Below are positions 10,337 through 21,621 of a DNA stretch of 64,000 nucleotides, piece by piece; within the stretch, counting starts at the first letter, position 1, and every line of letters begins with the position of its first letter. The DNA is taken from positions 102,367,290-102,431,289 of the forward strand of contig CM075649.1 in assembly GCA_037953625.1 (NCBI GenBank), written 5' to 3'. The notes under the pieces are model-generated. The model was given only the letters and a program-made list of their open reading frames with translations. It did not search any database and was not told the origin of the DNA. The translations under genes and the position numbers were made by a program. The stretch is from Crotalaria pallida (Eukaryota; Streptophyta; Magnoliopsida; Fabales; Fabaceae).

Positions 10337-11411
10337 TTGTTAAAAGAGGAGTTCAGAGAGAAACTCATCAACCTCATCAAGAGAAACAAAGATTTCTTTG
10401 CATGGGAATACGAGGACATGCCAGGACTCGACAGAGGATTGGTGGAGCATAGGCTGACTTTACGACCTGATCATAAACCAATTAAACAAGTTGTTCGACG
10501 TTTTGCACCCAACGTAGTTCTCAAGATCAAAGAAGAAATAGAAAGATTGTTAAAAGCAAAGTTTATCAGAACGACAAGGTTATAATCAGATCTTCATTGC
10601 TGAAGGCGACGTGTCGGAGACTGCGTTCAGATGCCCAGGTGCCATTGGAACCTTTGAAAGGGCAATGATGTCGTTTGGACTAAAAAATGCAGGAGCCACG
10701 TATCAAAGAGCAATGAACCTGATTTTCCATAATATGATTGGCAAGTTCTTGGAAGTATACATTGACGATGTGGTGATCAAGTCGAAGACTCAAGAAGAGC
10801 ATCTAGAGAGCCTGAAAAAGGCATTCGACAGGGTGAGAAAGCATAACTTGAAGATGAATCCCATCAAGTGCACCTTTGGAGTCAAAGCTTGTCTATTCTT
10901 AGGATTTCTTGTCCACAGAAATGGCATTGAAGTCGACAAGAACAAAGCCAAGGCGATCTTAGAAGCATCTCCTCCAACGAACAAGAAAGAGGTACAGTCA
11001 TTCCTTGGCAAAGTGAATTATTTGAGAAGATTCATATCAAATTTTTCGGGAAGGACAAGAGCCTTTTCGCCTCTTGTAAGGCTAAAGAAAAATGAAGAAT
11101 TCAACTGGGGGCCATACCAACAAGTAGGATTCGATGATTTGAAGCGGTACCTGACGACACCACCAGTTATGATGCCACCTCAATCTGGTTTCCCATTGAA
11201 ATTGTACATATCAACTTCTGATTGCACTATAGGTAGCATGTTAGCTCAAGAAAATGAAAATGGTGTAGAAAGAGTTGTATTTTATCTAAGTAAAGTATTA
11301 AATGATGCCGAAACACGGTACAGTGCTATAGAGAAATTGTGCTTGGCACTCTACTTTTCTTGTACAAAACTTAAGCATTATATGAAAATTTTTCATGTTT
11401 TAGTTTTGTAG
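10337..11411 (+). pseudogene. Reverse transcriptase and RNase H, element B, with internal deletion
   Basis: The RT N-terminal block (DFFAWEYEDMPGLD, KPIKQVVRRFAP) breaks off after KFIRTTR at about 10578 and resumes near YNQIFIAEGD. I estimate that some 70-80 residues of the fingers and palm, including the first catalytic Asp motif, are missing. The YIDD box is present at 10758-10769. A Gypsy-type RNase H follows (LSKVLNDAETRYSAIEKLC). The frame stops at TAG 11409-11411. The enzyme cannot be active. Confidence 0.9.
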
Positions 11412-13036
11412 AAGTCTGACGTTATTAAATACATGCTATCCAAGCCAATTATCCATGGCCGGATTGGCAAATGGACTTTAGCGTTGACAGAATTTTCACT
11501 CCAATATGTTCCATTAAAAGCCGTCAAAGGCCAAGCAGTGGCCGACTTTTTGGCTGATAATCCATCTGTAGATGTGGCATTATCTGTCGATTATGTCGGA
11601 CTAAGGCCTTGGACGATGTATTTTGATGGGTCGTCACACAAAATGGGGGCAGGAGTTGGAATTTTGCTTGTGTCTCCTGATGGAATCCCTACTGAATTCA
11701 TGTTCAATCTCAAATACCAATGTTCTAATAACGAAGCGGAGTACAAGGCCATCCTAGTTGGCGTTGAGATTTTAATTTTCCTTAAGGCCAAAAATGTGGC
11801 TATTAAAGGTGATTCTCAGCTAGTTATTAAACAGTTCGTCAATGAGTATAAATGTTTGAGTCCAAAATTGGCCAAATATTGCACTTTGGCGCAAAGAATG
11901 ATGTGCCAATTCGATGATGTGTCTGTCAAACATATATATCGACATCACAATCAAAAGGCCAATTACTTGGCTCAAGTTGCATCCAAGTACCGCGTGTCAA
12001 GGAAAGTCTTAGACAACTTGATCCAGATCAAGGAATTGTTGTATCCTCCTTATGAAAAAGAAGTTACGGTGAATGCATTGGCGTCAAACGATGAATGGAG
12101 AAAGCCCATAGCCGACTATTTGATGAATCCATCCTCTAATGCTGAACGAAGTTTGAAGTTGAAAGCTATCAAGTTTACTATGTTGGGAGGAGATTTGTAT
12201 CATAAGTCAGTTGATGGAAACCTAGAAGTGTGCCTTGACAAAGAAGATGCTTTTGTGGCTTTGGCAGAGGTACACGAAGGAATATGTGGAGCACACCAAG
12301 CAGGAGAAAAGATGAAGTGGATACTCCGGAGGCAAAGGGTTTTCTGGCCTACTCTAGTATCGGATTGCATGAACTTTGCAAAATCATGTGAGGAATGCCA
12401 AAAACATGGCTATATCCAAAATGTTCCAGTAGACGAGTTGCATTCAATTATTAAACCTTGGCCTTTTAGAGGATGGGCACTAGATGTTATTGGCGAAATT
12501 TTCCCAAATGCCTCAAAAGGGCATACAAGGGTTTTGACTATTTTTACAATTGGGTGGAAGCTATACCTTTGGCAAAAGTTTAACAAGGTCAAGTGATTGA
12601 TTTCATTGAAGATCATATTGTCTATCGATTTGGGGTTCCTGAAATGATAACTACTGATCAAGCTTCTATTTTCTTGGGAAGTAAGCTAAAGGGATACCTA
12701 GTGTCAAGAAGAATCAAGTTGTTAACATCGACACCCTATTATGCTCAAGCAAATGGTCAAGCTGAGGCAGCCAATAAGTGGATCATTAATGTCATCAAAA
12801 AGCAAATAAAAGGAAAACCACGAAATGGGCATGAGGCATTGACACCGGCACTATGGGCTATTCGAAATTCCCCAAATGAGGTCACGGGTACGACACCCTA
12901 TATGCTGACATATGGCCACGAGGCCATGTTGCCAGTCGAAGTAAACTTGGAATCAGTACGATTTCAGAGGCAACATGAAATGCCTGTGAATGACTATTGG
13001 AACGCCATGTTTGATTAGTTAAACGAGGTGCATGAC
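11412..13036 (+). pseudogene. Archaeal-type RNase H and integrase, element B
   Basis: After the Gypsy RNase H a second RNase H follows: MYFDGSSHKMGAG with Asp at 11625-11627, a Glu in NNEAEYKAI and an Asp in KGDSQLV. This duplicate RNase H defines the Tat group. Integrase shows an HHCC domain (HQAGEKMK to CEECQKHG), ALDVIGEI, TTDQA and a Glu in ANGQAEAANK. A frameshift near 12530, TAA 12581 and TAG 13016 break it. The reading is cut at 13036 by a solo LTR and resumes at 14085. Confidence 0.9.
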
Positions 13037-14084
13037 TGATGTGCATTTTATTTCCCATTATTCCTTGCATTATTTTACTCCTATTATTATACTTGTTGCC
13101 CATTTGACATTGTTTAGCTTGATTTAGTGATTTAGAGTTTATTGGACTAATATTTCGAATATTGTTTAATTAGGGATTATTTAGCCTAATTTATTCTATT
13201 TATATTTTCAGGTCATATTTGAAACAAGGACACTTTGGGCATTTTGGAAATGAAGATTGAAGTATTGAAGTGAAGATTATAATTTGCATTTAGGTCCCTT
13301 TTTAGTTGTAATTTTCAGAATAGTGTTTCTTAGGACTTGGGCCCATGTTTTAGGCCCATTTTGTGACTAAAAGAAGGGAAACTCGTGTAAACCATAGAGC
13401 ACACTCCCATTTTCAGATTTCTCACTCACTCTCTAGGTTAGAACTTCTCTCTTGGCTCTCCCAAGTGGTGGTGGCTGCTACGGTTTTGTTCTTCCCCATT
13501 TCTACTCGTTTTTCTTCATTTATGGCCATGGAAGGCTAGACTTCAAGGGTTAATCCCTTTGGTATTGTATTATCTATTCTTGAGCTCTTATTATTAATGC
13601 AATTTCGTTTTCTATCCTCTGTTTTCATGTTTATCAATGTGTAGTGGTTTGCTTAATTCCATTTCATGGAGATAATACATGAATATAAATGCTTAATTTT
13701 TATTAACTCGTAAAAACTCCAATTTTGGTTTCTGATGCTTAATTAGAAGTTAGGGTTTGGAGTGATAACTAAATTTTTGCTTAGTATTTGGTTGTCACGA
13801 GTTGGACAAAGGACAGGAGAGGAATCGATCTTTAGTGAGCTAGGATTGAGTAGTGTACGTAGCCAAAGGGGTTTGCCCGCTTTTGTTTCTGATTTTCTTA
13901 GTTTTAATATTATGTTTTGTGTTTTTTTCTTCACATTTGATACATACAAAAACCCCCCATTTTACTGCACACTATGTGTTTGATACTTTGCCTAAACCGA
14001 TATTCGCTGGGAAACGACCTAGGATCATCTTCCTAGTACTACAGATTTAACCCCCTATATTTTGATCGGGTACGGCCTCGATCA
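13037..14084. repeat. Solo LTR (1,048 bp), target duplication ATGAC
   Basis: It begins TGATGTGCATTT and ends CTCGATCA, giving TG...CA termini. It is flanked by ATGAC at 13032-13036 and 14085-14089. Removing it joins the integrase reading across the site. The TGATG start and ATCA end resemble Athila/Tat LTRs such as the one at 30174, but the family is unassigned and the orientation inferred only from those ends. Confidence 0.85.
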
Positions 14085-14245
14085 ATGACGAAAGAATTTT
14101 GGCGTTGGAAAATATTGTGCGACAGAAGGAAAAGATTGCAAGATATTACGAGGCCAAAGTTAAATTCAATTCACTTTTACCGGGTGAACTAGTATGGAAA
14201 GTAATTTTGCCAATCGACAAACGTTCTAACGAATATGGCAAATAG
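14085..14245 (+). pseudogene. Integrase C-terminus, element B (after solo LTR)
   Basis: The open frame reads ALENIVRQKEKIARYYEAK and LLPGELVWKVILP, the usual Tat integrase tail, and stops at TAG 14243-14245, where a Trp codon is commonly found. The stop is therefore possibly a mutation. The antisense gene of the same element ends at 14248, so the two coding regions are tail to tail. Confidence 0.8.
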
Positions 14246-15761
14246 GTTCATCCAAATAGGTTGCCAAAGGAATGCCATTCTCTAGCGAATGCATCTCTTC
14301 GTCGAAGTCCAGCCTTATAACCCTGTAGACCTGCAGAAAGTGTTTCTGCAACTTGTTGATGAGGAGCAACTAAGGCAATGACTTTGTTGAATAGCTCCTG
14401 TGTAACATTCCGAATTTAAACCGTAGTATAATTATAATAATTATAGATTAAAATAATAATAATAACAATAATAAAGTTTAGGAATATCAAATTAAGGTCC
14501 CTTTTAGCATTACAAACGTGTTAAGAAGTATTGGAATAGGAACACCTGGATTTCTTTAACGTTATAAATTATAATTTTTGTTGAATTAAATAACAGTTTA
14601 TTGAAATCAATCATTTAAGTTGAGTATTTTCATAAAATACCTTATGTTAATTACGAAAGAGTATTAATTATATTTAAAGTGAATTCTTTTAAAGAAAAAA
14701 ATTAGCATATTAAAATAATGCTAAACATTTTGAATACTTTACTTAACTTCTATATATTTAATAATGAATTATGTTTAGTGTTTTTAATTATTTGACTTTA
14801 AGACATTCTTAAAAAAAATAATAAAAATAAATAAATAAATAAATAAATAATCACCCTCATTGAAGGATATACTTTTATATTTACCTTAATTTGGACATAC
14901 CAATATTAATTTACTTCCTAAGTAATATCAATTATTATTTTTATGGTATCCCTATATATGATAATATGATATTTAATTTTTAGTATTAGTTTCCCTTCAA
15001 ATAATAATAATATTGATTTTTAATTTACTATGATAAATAAATAAATTAATTAAAGTATTTGTTTATTAAAAAAACGAAGTGATAAGTGTGTGTAGTGTGT
15101 TGAAGAGGAGAAGAACCCTCTTCTTCTTCTTCGTGGGTTGCAGCAGCGGCAAACCCCCCCATCACTATCGTCTCTCTCTCTCCGCCGATTCCTGTCCACG
15201 CCGCCACCCACCTAGCTTCCATCTCCGTCGAGCAGCCTCTCTCTCCCAGTCTCTCGATCTCGCGCTCTCCCTCTCCTCCCTCGCGATTGCTCCCACTCTC
15301 GATGTGGGTGTGAATGGGACCCACTCGCCGCCACTGTTCGCCGCCATAGCCTTGCTCGTGTACATCAGCCGTCGCCACCTTGTGCTTCTCCTTCCTTCAT
15401 ACAGATGGAGGGCCACGAACCAGCCACCAACCAGGACCGATGCCACCGCCTTCAGCTTCCTCTCTCTCTCTCTCAGTGTCTCCGTGCATGAGCCACTTCT
15501 GCGATTGGTCGAACCGCCGCCACCTCTTTTGGTACTCTCCCCCGATCACAATTCAAATCACGAACCAAGCAGACGCTGTTATCGTCATCGGTCACGGTTG
15601 CGGGTTCGATCCAAACCGCCATCACCAAACATAGTTGAGGAGTCAAACCGACGCCGGTCGTGTGAGCCATAGTTGCCGTTGGTGGATTTGGACTAGTTCG
15701 ACGTAAGCCGCAGCGGGATCGCCTCACCGAGCCGTAAACCAGGTTCTAATAGAACCCTGAG

Positions 15762-17225
15762 GTAAGGGGTTCTTTACCTTGCTTTAGAGAGTATTTTTAT
15801 GATTAGTATATATTACTTGTTAAGAGTATATGGGCGTGCTTATGTTTGAACATGGTAATTAATCAGACTAAAGAGTAAAGAATAAATGAGGTGTTTGTGA
15901 TGAAATGACATGCTTAATGGCTAAAGGTTTTTGACTATGTGAATGTATATGTGATAATATTTGTTATGCTTTTATGTATGAATAACTGAAGTATAATTGT
16001 GGTGGAATGTTTATGTGAAATATTATAAGTTGTCATGTATGCTCCGGTGGGAAATGTGGGGTTAATTGGTATATGTCTTTATGTATGCATATTTGGGGAA
16101 TGTGAGGCTATTAGTTGTGAAAGAATAAATGTGTTAAAAATGTAAGCCTATATATAAGTAATTTGAATATCATGCTTTATGTTTAATTCTAATTGTTGAT
16201 ACTTGAACTATGTGGTTGATGTATTGCTAAATCATAATGAGCCCTAGAATGTATGAATGATGAAAAGAAAAATATGAATGTTCGGAATTAAACTAAGTGC
16301 GAAATGTGTATTGTGATGCTTTAATTATTATTATCTATATGAATAACATATGTGGTGGTATGAGGTACCTTCCGGTGTGGAGGTGAAGTACCATCAGGCC
16401 AAATTGTATGAGGTACCTTCCTGTGTAGAGGTGAAGTACAATGGTATGAGGTACCTTCCGGTGTGGAGGTGAAGTACCCATAGGCCAAACCGTATGAGGT
16501 ACCTTCCTGTGAGGTGAAGTACAACTGTATGAGGTACCTTCCGGTGTGGAGGTGAAGTACCCAATGGCCAATTTGTATGAGGTACCTTCCGGTGTGGAGG
16601 TGAAGTACAATGGTATGAGGTACCTTCCGGTGTGGAGGTGAAGTACCCATAGGCCCAATCGTATGAGGTACCTTCCGGTGTGGAGGTGAAGTACAATGCT
16701 AAGAGATATATCTTAAAAATGAAATGGAGAATGAATTATAATAATGATACAAAACTTGAAATGATGTTTTAGGATTATCTGCAAAAGACTAAATAATTAT
16801 GAGATACAATGGTATGATATACATCTTTATGAAATGGAAATATAAATGGAATTGTATGTTGGGAAATTAAAACGTGAAAGGTAAATGAAGAAGAGAATGT
16901 GAAATATAAAAGTAAATAAGTGATGTGTTTGGAATAGGTGAAATTTGTAATTAGATGATAACTGATCATGTGTGTGAGAGGGTTATACACTAGATAGTTG
17001 ATAGGAGGATGAGATTAATGAGACAAATATGGAAAAGCTAATATGGACATAATTAACAAGAGATGAAGAAATGAGATTATTGTGTGTGTTTGAGCATGCT
17101 GGTTTGACTAAATGGAAATATTTGTGCTATGTGCTAATTGTGTTTGACTTGGTAGGTCATTATGTCTAGTTAGAAACTACTTTCTATTTCATGTGTAAAG
17201 CTCACCCTTGCAACCATTTTTACAG
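15762..17225 (+). other. Predicted leader intron inside solo LTR 14401-17609
   Basis: GAG|GTAAGG follows a GC- and CT-rich leader, and ATTTTTACAG|GTTC ends the interval. The hairpin/tandem array lies inside it. Position and context match the intron predicted in LTR A. Confidence 0.5.
16358..16697 (+). repeat. Tandem array of GAGGTACCTTCCGGTGTGGAG units
   Basis: About eight units of 38-60 bp alternate in spacer length. Each unit contains a stem with GTACCTTC on one side and GAAGTAC on the other, with a small GGTGT-type loop region. One unit has lost part of the loop (CCTGTGAGG) but keeps the CTTC/GAAG arms. All three reverse frames are open across it, an artefact of the repeat. Confidence 0.85.
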
Positions 17226-17268
17226 GTTCAAAGTTTGAGCAGACACAATTTCAGGCCGAGCAGGAATA

Positions 17269-17289
17269 ACACTCCACCACGTGGAGTGT
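17269..17289 (+). promoter_or_regulatory. U5 hairpin after GCCGAGCAGG, solo LTR
   Basis: Arms ACACTCCAC and GTGGAGTGT (9 bp) enclose a CAC loop. GGCCGAGCAGG lies a few bases upstream, as in LTR A. Confidence 0.7.
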
Positions 17290-18286
17290 GCTCGTTCATT
17301 GTTTTATGAGTGGGCTGATGTGATAAACTGTTATTTTTGTAATTTAAAATATGTAGTAGTTGTGCGCCCGAAACTTGTATTGGTAAGGGCATTAGGATAT
17401 AATAGAATATATAATGTGCATGTTTATATTTTAAAATGTTCTGGCCTGAACAGGTACAAACAGGAAATTTTGGGAAAGTACGAAAAACAGAGGAAGCTAT
17501 GTCCGTTTTTCCGAAAAAATATTCTTACGTATTTTAATTTAAAAAGAATTTTTAAAGTACAAATTTTTATAAAATCTTAATTTAACTAAATTATTGTGAG
17601 GGTGTTACATCCTGTCGGGTGGTCTTGGCCTCATCAATGGATTGGCCCAATTCTGCCTGCTCTTGTTCCAAACGGGCCAATTGGCCTTTCAGCTCTTGAA
17701 TCCTAGTCTTGTTTACCTTCACCTGTTGAAGCTTCTAGTCGACTTTGGATGACCATTCAGCATTTTCTTGTTCCAAATCAGTAAATTTGGCCTCCAATTC
17801 ATGCCGATTTGTCTTGACGTCTTCATAAACCTTGATGTCTTGCAGAATTTTTGTACTTTCAGTAGTCCAATTATTAACAAATCGTTGCAAGTTGTTCAAC
17901 TTAGGTTCGACGTCGTCAGGAACAGATTGTTGCAAAAGTGAATTGACGGTGGAAGATAGAAGCTCAGCTGTTGAAGAATCGGCCAATAATTGGTCAAAAG
18001 GCCAACAATAGATGTTCTTCAAGGTGGACAAAGCTTGATCCAAAGCAGATTCATTGTCCCTTGATGGAGAATTCACGGCTTCATCAACAGAACGTGTTTT
18101 GGCCATAAGTTCCCGAAGAGTAGAGAAAGCATTGGGACTGGACATCTGAGTCAGAGGAACCATGGTGCTAGAGGAAGGATTGCAAGAAGGCACCACAATG
18201 GGAGGATCAGCAGCAACAAAGGTGGATGAAGAAGGAAGTGGTAAACTCTCGTCAAAACCTTCAAGTTGGAGAGTGTTGTTGGGAAT

Positions 18287-18364
18287 CTGAGGAGTAATAA
18301 AACAAAATTAGGTTAGGCCACTTAAATGCTGCATAAAGGGGTGGAAAAGTAAATTCCAAGTTAC
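18287..18364 (-). other. Intron 2 of antisense PMD gene
   Basis: On the minus strand it begins GTAACTTGG and ends ACTCCTCAG, 78 bases, AT-rich. It lies exactly between codons, and both neighbours stay in one frame. Confidence 0.75.
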
Positions 18365-19168
18365 CTCAAACTAAGGGACGCATGCAGTAGTGGTCTCAGG
18401 TCCCACGACAGCAACAAGAGAATCCACAACCTGAGTGTCGAGGGAATCATGACGCATGGTTTTAGCAGGCTCTTGATTAGAGTTTTGAGTAGTAGCTTCG
18501 TCCAAGGTCGTCGAAGAAGTGTCGTCAATACATCTTTGCATTGACTCTTCGATAGTTTTGAGTCTATTGGCCATATGTTCTGAAGAAACCATTACGTGAG
18601 GCGGGTCGTCAGAAATAAAGTCCTCCACGACTACGTTACAACGAACAGGACGCCTTTGCAATTGAAATCTTGTGTCTTCATCGTCTTCTTCGAATGGATT
18701 GCGTTCTGGAGTCGGAAGAAACTCACCAGCATGAGGGTTGTCAAAGGAATCTTCGACAGTTATAGGAACGTCATCATATGTTCTTTGAACATTGACATAA
18801 GGTGACGGTTCCCTTATTACGATTCCCTTGGCTTTGGAACGAGAATCTTGTCGAGGTTTGACTATGGGAGTCGAGGCAGGACGGAATAGCAGGAGCCGAC
18901 GTGGCAGTGGAAGTCGGAAGCTTGCTAGAAATAGGTCGAAGCAAAGAACTGTCGGTACTTTCAGGATCAGTTTGGTGCCTGGATGACGGCTCATAAGACT
19001 TCCCTTTATGTTGTCTCTTAGCCTCAATGAAAGCATCGACGGCACTAGATTGTCGTCGTTTCTTAGACCTCTTTGGGGACGAAGGCTTAAAAGAAGACCC
19101 ACCACTTTTCTTCTTTGATGCATTGGCCTTCATAGCAGCAGCATAGTCTATGATGTTGGGTTTGGCCA

Positions 19169-19242
19169 CTGCAAAAAAGACAACAAGTTAGTGAGTGTTT
19201 AAAGAAGGATAAAACTGAGCAAATAAAGACAAGTATGTGTAC
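19169..19242 (-). other. Intron 1 of antisense PMD gene
   Basis: On the minus strand it begins GTACACATAC and ends TTTTTTGCAG, 74 bases. It splits a codon after its first base; joining keeps the frame open into VAKPNIIDYAAAMKA. Confidence 0.78.
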
Positions 19243-20926
19243 CTGTTTTGTCTGCCGCCAAATCCGACGGAGTCCTTGCACTCATTCTGTCCACTATGGT
19301 GGCATAATCCACGTGATAAGTGTTGAAGTAAGATTCCCACCACTGGACAAAGTTTGGGCTGACCAGGAAGCAAGGTGTGAAGCCGACAAGATTGAAACGG
19401 CTATTGGAAGAAAGGTTCCTGGAAACGAATGTTTTCAACACCACTTTCCAATGTGATTTGTATTCTTTCAATTGGCCGTGGTGAAATTCGTGTGAAGTTG
19501 ATGGTAGCATAGGAGCAGGAAGCCCTTAGCAGAGGCCAAATTGCCTTGCCACACAGTTTGGAAAGCATATGAAGACTTCTTTGTCTTCATAACTGAAAGA
19601 ATCGGGTAAACTGCTAAACAAGATCCTTTGGCTCAAATAATGTCCCCAAAGGACATCATTTAGTTTCCTTTCTTCGACAGGCGAACCAGGAAAAGGAGTT
19701 CGGAACCAGTTGGGTCCATGCGTTCTGTCGGCAAAAGGAGCAAAGTCTATATCCATCGACGATAGGGAAATATTGGCAAAGACCCTCATAAAATGAAGAA
19801 AGGAATTGGTGTTGGAAGGAAATGCAGGGACGTCGTAATTTGCCATCAGGCAACCATAGTTATAGCGAAATTGGCAAACACTATGGTTGCGGAAGGTTAG
19901 ATGGCGTTTAAGAATGACGCTCAACCATAACTGTAATAGCCAAGTAGGGCCTCCGACATTGGTCACCAGTTGCTCGTTAAGTCGAATAACATCAGTTACT
20001 TGACCAATATTAGAGTACAATTTGGCCAAGAGAAGTTGGCTTAAAGCCACTTGTCGTTCCTCATGCAAGATCGTGGCTAGAGGCACCAAAGACTTGTTGA
20101 TTTGTCGGGATTTCAAGAAAAAAACAAAGGCACTGAGCCATACCCTCAGAAACTCGACATGCTCAGTAGCACTAACCGTTGGGCAATCTTTATATTCCTT
20201 CCATCGTGCTTCAACGTAATTGGAAAAAGCATAAGAACCTCCACTTATATGAACGACATTGTTAGGTTTGCTTTCCACTGTCAAGGTTTCCCCGCCAGGA
20301 CGAAGACTTGTCAAAGTAGCAACATCAAAGAGCATCGGGGTCATCATGCCGTAACGAAAGTGGAAACAGTTGGCTCGACGGCACCAGAAGTAGCATGCAG
20401 CGTCGAAGAGACTATCGTCGTAATGCAAGCCTGAAGTTGTCAAGATTAAGAGATCTTCAAAACCATCCTTCTGCCATGATTCATGTTTAAAAGGCCGTAA
20501 CCTTTCATACCAGTCTGAGAACTTGGGGATTAATTTTACGTTTCGCAGAACCCTGCGAGAATATTCCTTGTCAAAATGACAAGTGTAAACAAGATTCAGA
20601 GTGGCTAAAGGACGGATTTTGTCAGGATTAGAAAGGGGAAAGTGTGTGATCATGCCAGGGTTTTGAGCCTCCGATGGCGTCATTAATGGGCCAAGGAAAG
20701 CCGGAGATGGATTGACGGGTTTCCCATTAGTAAGAACGAAAGAAGTTGCAGTAGTAATCAAACTGCGTTCATTATGTTTGACGTTTAAGTCAATTTCAGG
20801 ATCGGAAACTCTTTCGATAGCCATGATTGAAGGAAAGGTTTTGAAGAAAAGAGTTTAGGTCAAAAGAGGAAAAGGATGCAGTGACAAACAAGGAAACGTG
20901 AAAGAGGGATGATGTCAAGTGCTAAA

Positions 20927-20936
20927 GTTTAAATAG
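20927..20936 (-). promoter_or_regulatory. Candidate TATA box of the antisense gene
   Basis: CTATTTAAAC on the minus strand lies about 105 bases upstream of the antisense ATG at 20824. The interval 20825-21088 between ATG and polypurine tract has no other visible gene and would act as the promoter/leader. Confidence 0.4.
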
Positions 20937-21088
20937 GGAGTGAAAAGACGTTTAAGACAAACACAATGGTCCAATGGGAGACGTCAGTTTGATTGGATAA
21001 ACTCACCGTTTCAGAATCCTAATGCTAAAAGGACAGTTCAGAAAATGTACAACTTTTGGCATCCTCCGAAAAGACGCGTCGAATACAA

Positions 21089-21104
21089 AAACTTGGGGGG
21101 CCTC
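21089..21104 (+). other. Polypurine tract, element B
   Basis: AAACTTGGGGGGCCTC directly precedes TGTTAAC. The ACTTGGGGGG core is the usual plus-strand primer site of Tat/Ogre-type elements. Confidence 0.75.
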
Positions 21105-21621
21105 TGTTAACTGGAAGTTGAAATCGACAAGCGGACAAGAATGTCGGATACATAAGTGACATCGACGGAAGTGTACTTAAACATTTTGTTTAAAAGTGAC
21201 TTCAAAGGAGGTGAACGTGTGATCCGACAAGGGGTCAATTTCGACAAAGCAAGCAGGTGTCGATAACATAAGTGATGACGAGGGAGGTGTACTTAAGTCT
21301 TATGACTTAAAAGTGACTTCAAAGGACGTGTACGTGTGTCGACAGAAGGAGGAAGACGGAAAGAGAGGTCTGTGTCGAAGGTATGAAGGCGTGAAAAAAG
21401 AGGAAGTCAGAGTAGTCATGTCAGCATTGGAAACGGAAGAGTAATTATTCCAGCATTTAATGTTTTCCATGACTATAAATTCTCCACTTCAGAAACTTTC
21501 AAAGCCATGAGAGAATATGGAAAAAGCAATGGCTCAACTTCATGAGTTTTGGAAAGAAGAAAAAAGATTCGAAACCTATATGATCTAAGTTCATGAAGGA
21601 TCAAACATGTGGGATTAAGGG

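Larger units (their letters stand above)
14401..17609 (+). repeat. Solo LTR (3,209 bp), family of element E, target duplication TCCTG
   Basis: TGTAACATTCC...GTGTTACA is flanked by TCCTG at 14396-14400 and 17610-17614. The first 150 bases match the LTR start of element E (TATAATTATAATAATAA tracts). Contents: AT-rich 5' third, GC/CT-rich leader (15090-15700), 5' splice site GAG|GTAAGG at 15762, a tandem array (16358-16697), 3' splice site TTTTTACAG|GT at 17225 and a U5 hairpin (17269-17289). It interrupts the antisense gene of element B. Confidence 0.92.
14248..20824 (-). pseudogene. Antisense gene of element B: PMD-domain protein, three exons
   Basis: Exon 1 (20824-19243) encodes a plant mobile domain: LTTSGLHYDDSLFDAACYFWCRRANCFHFRYGMMTPMLFDVATLTSLRPGG is typical in content. 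Exon 2 (19168-18365) encodes a basic, Ser/Lys-rich linker. Exon 3 (18286-17615, resuming at 14400-14248 beyond a solo LTR) encodes a Gln/Glu-rich probable coiled coil. Introns 19169-19242 and 18287-18364 are GT-AG, and the reading frame is kept across both. Three in-frame stops (19526-19528, 18371-18373, 17735-17737) and one frameshift near 18880 disable it; all three stops look like CAA/CAG to TAA/TAG changes. Such PMD antisense ORFs are known in Tat elements; their function is not. Confidence 0.82.

Noticed and set aside
16321..16696. Three overlapping minus-strand frames with repeated peptide units
   Set aside because: All three frames are open because the DNA is a tandem repeat whose unit lacks stops; no start context or domain.
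19235..20434. Plus-strand frames at 19235-19456, 20022-20219 and 20102-20434
   Set aside because: Shadows of the antisense PMD exon 1, which has the recognisable domain and splice sites.
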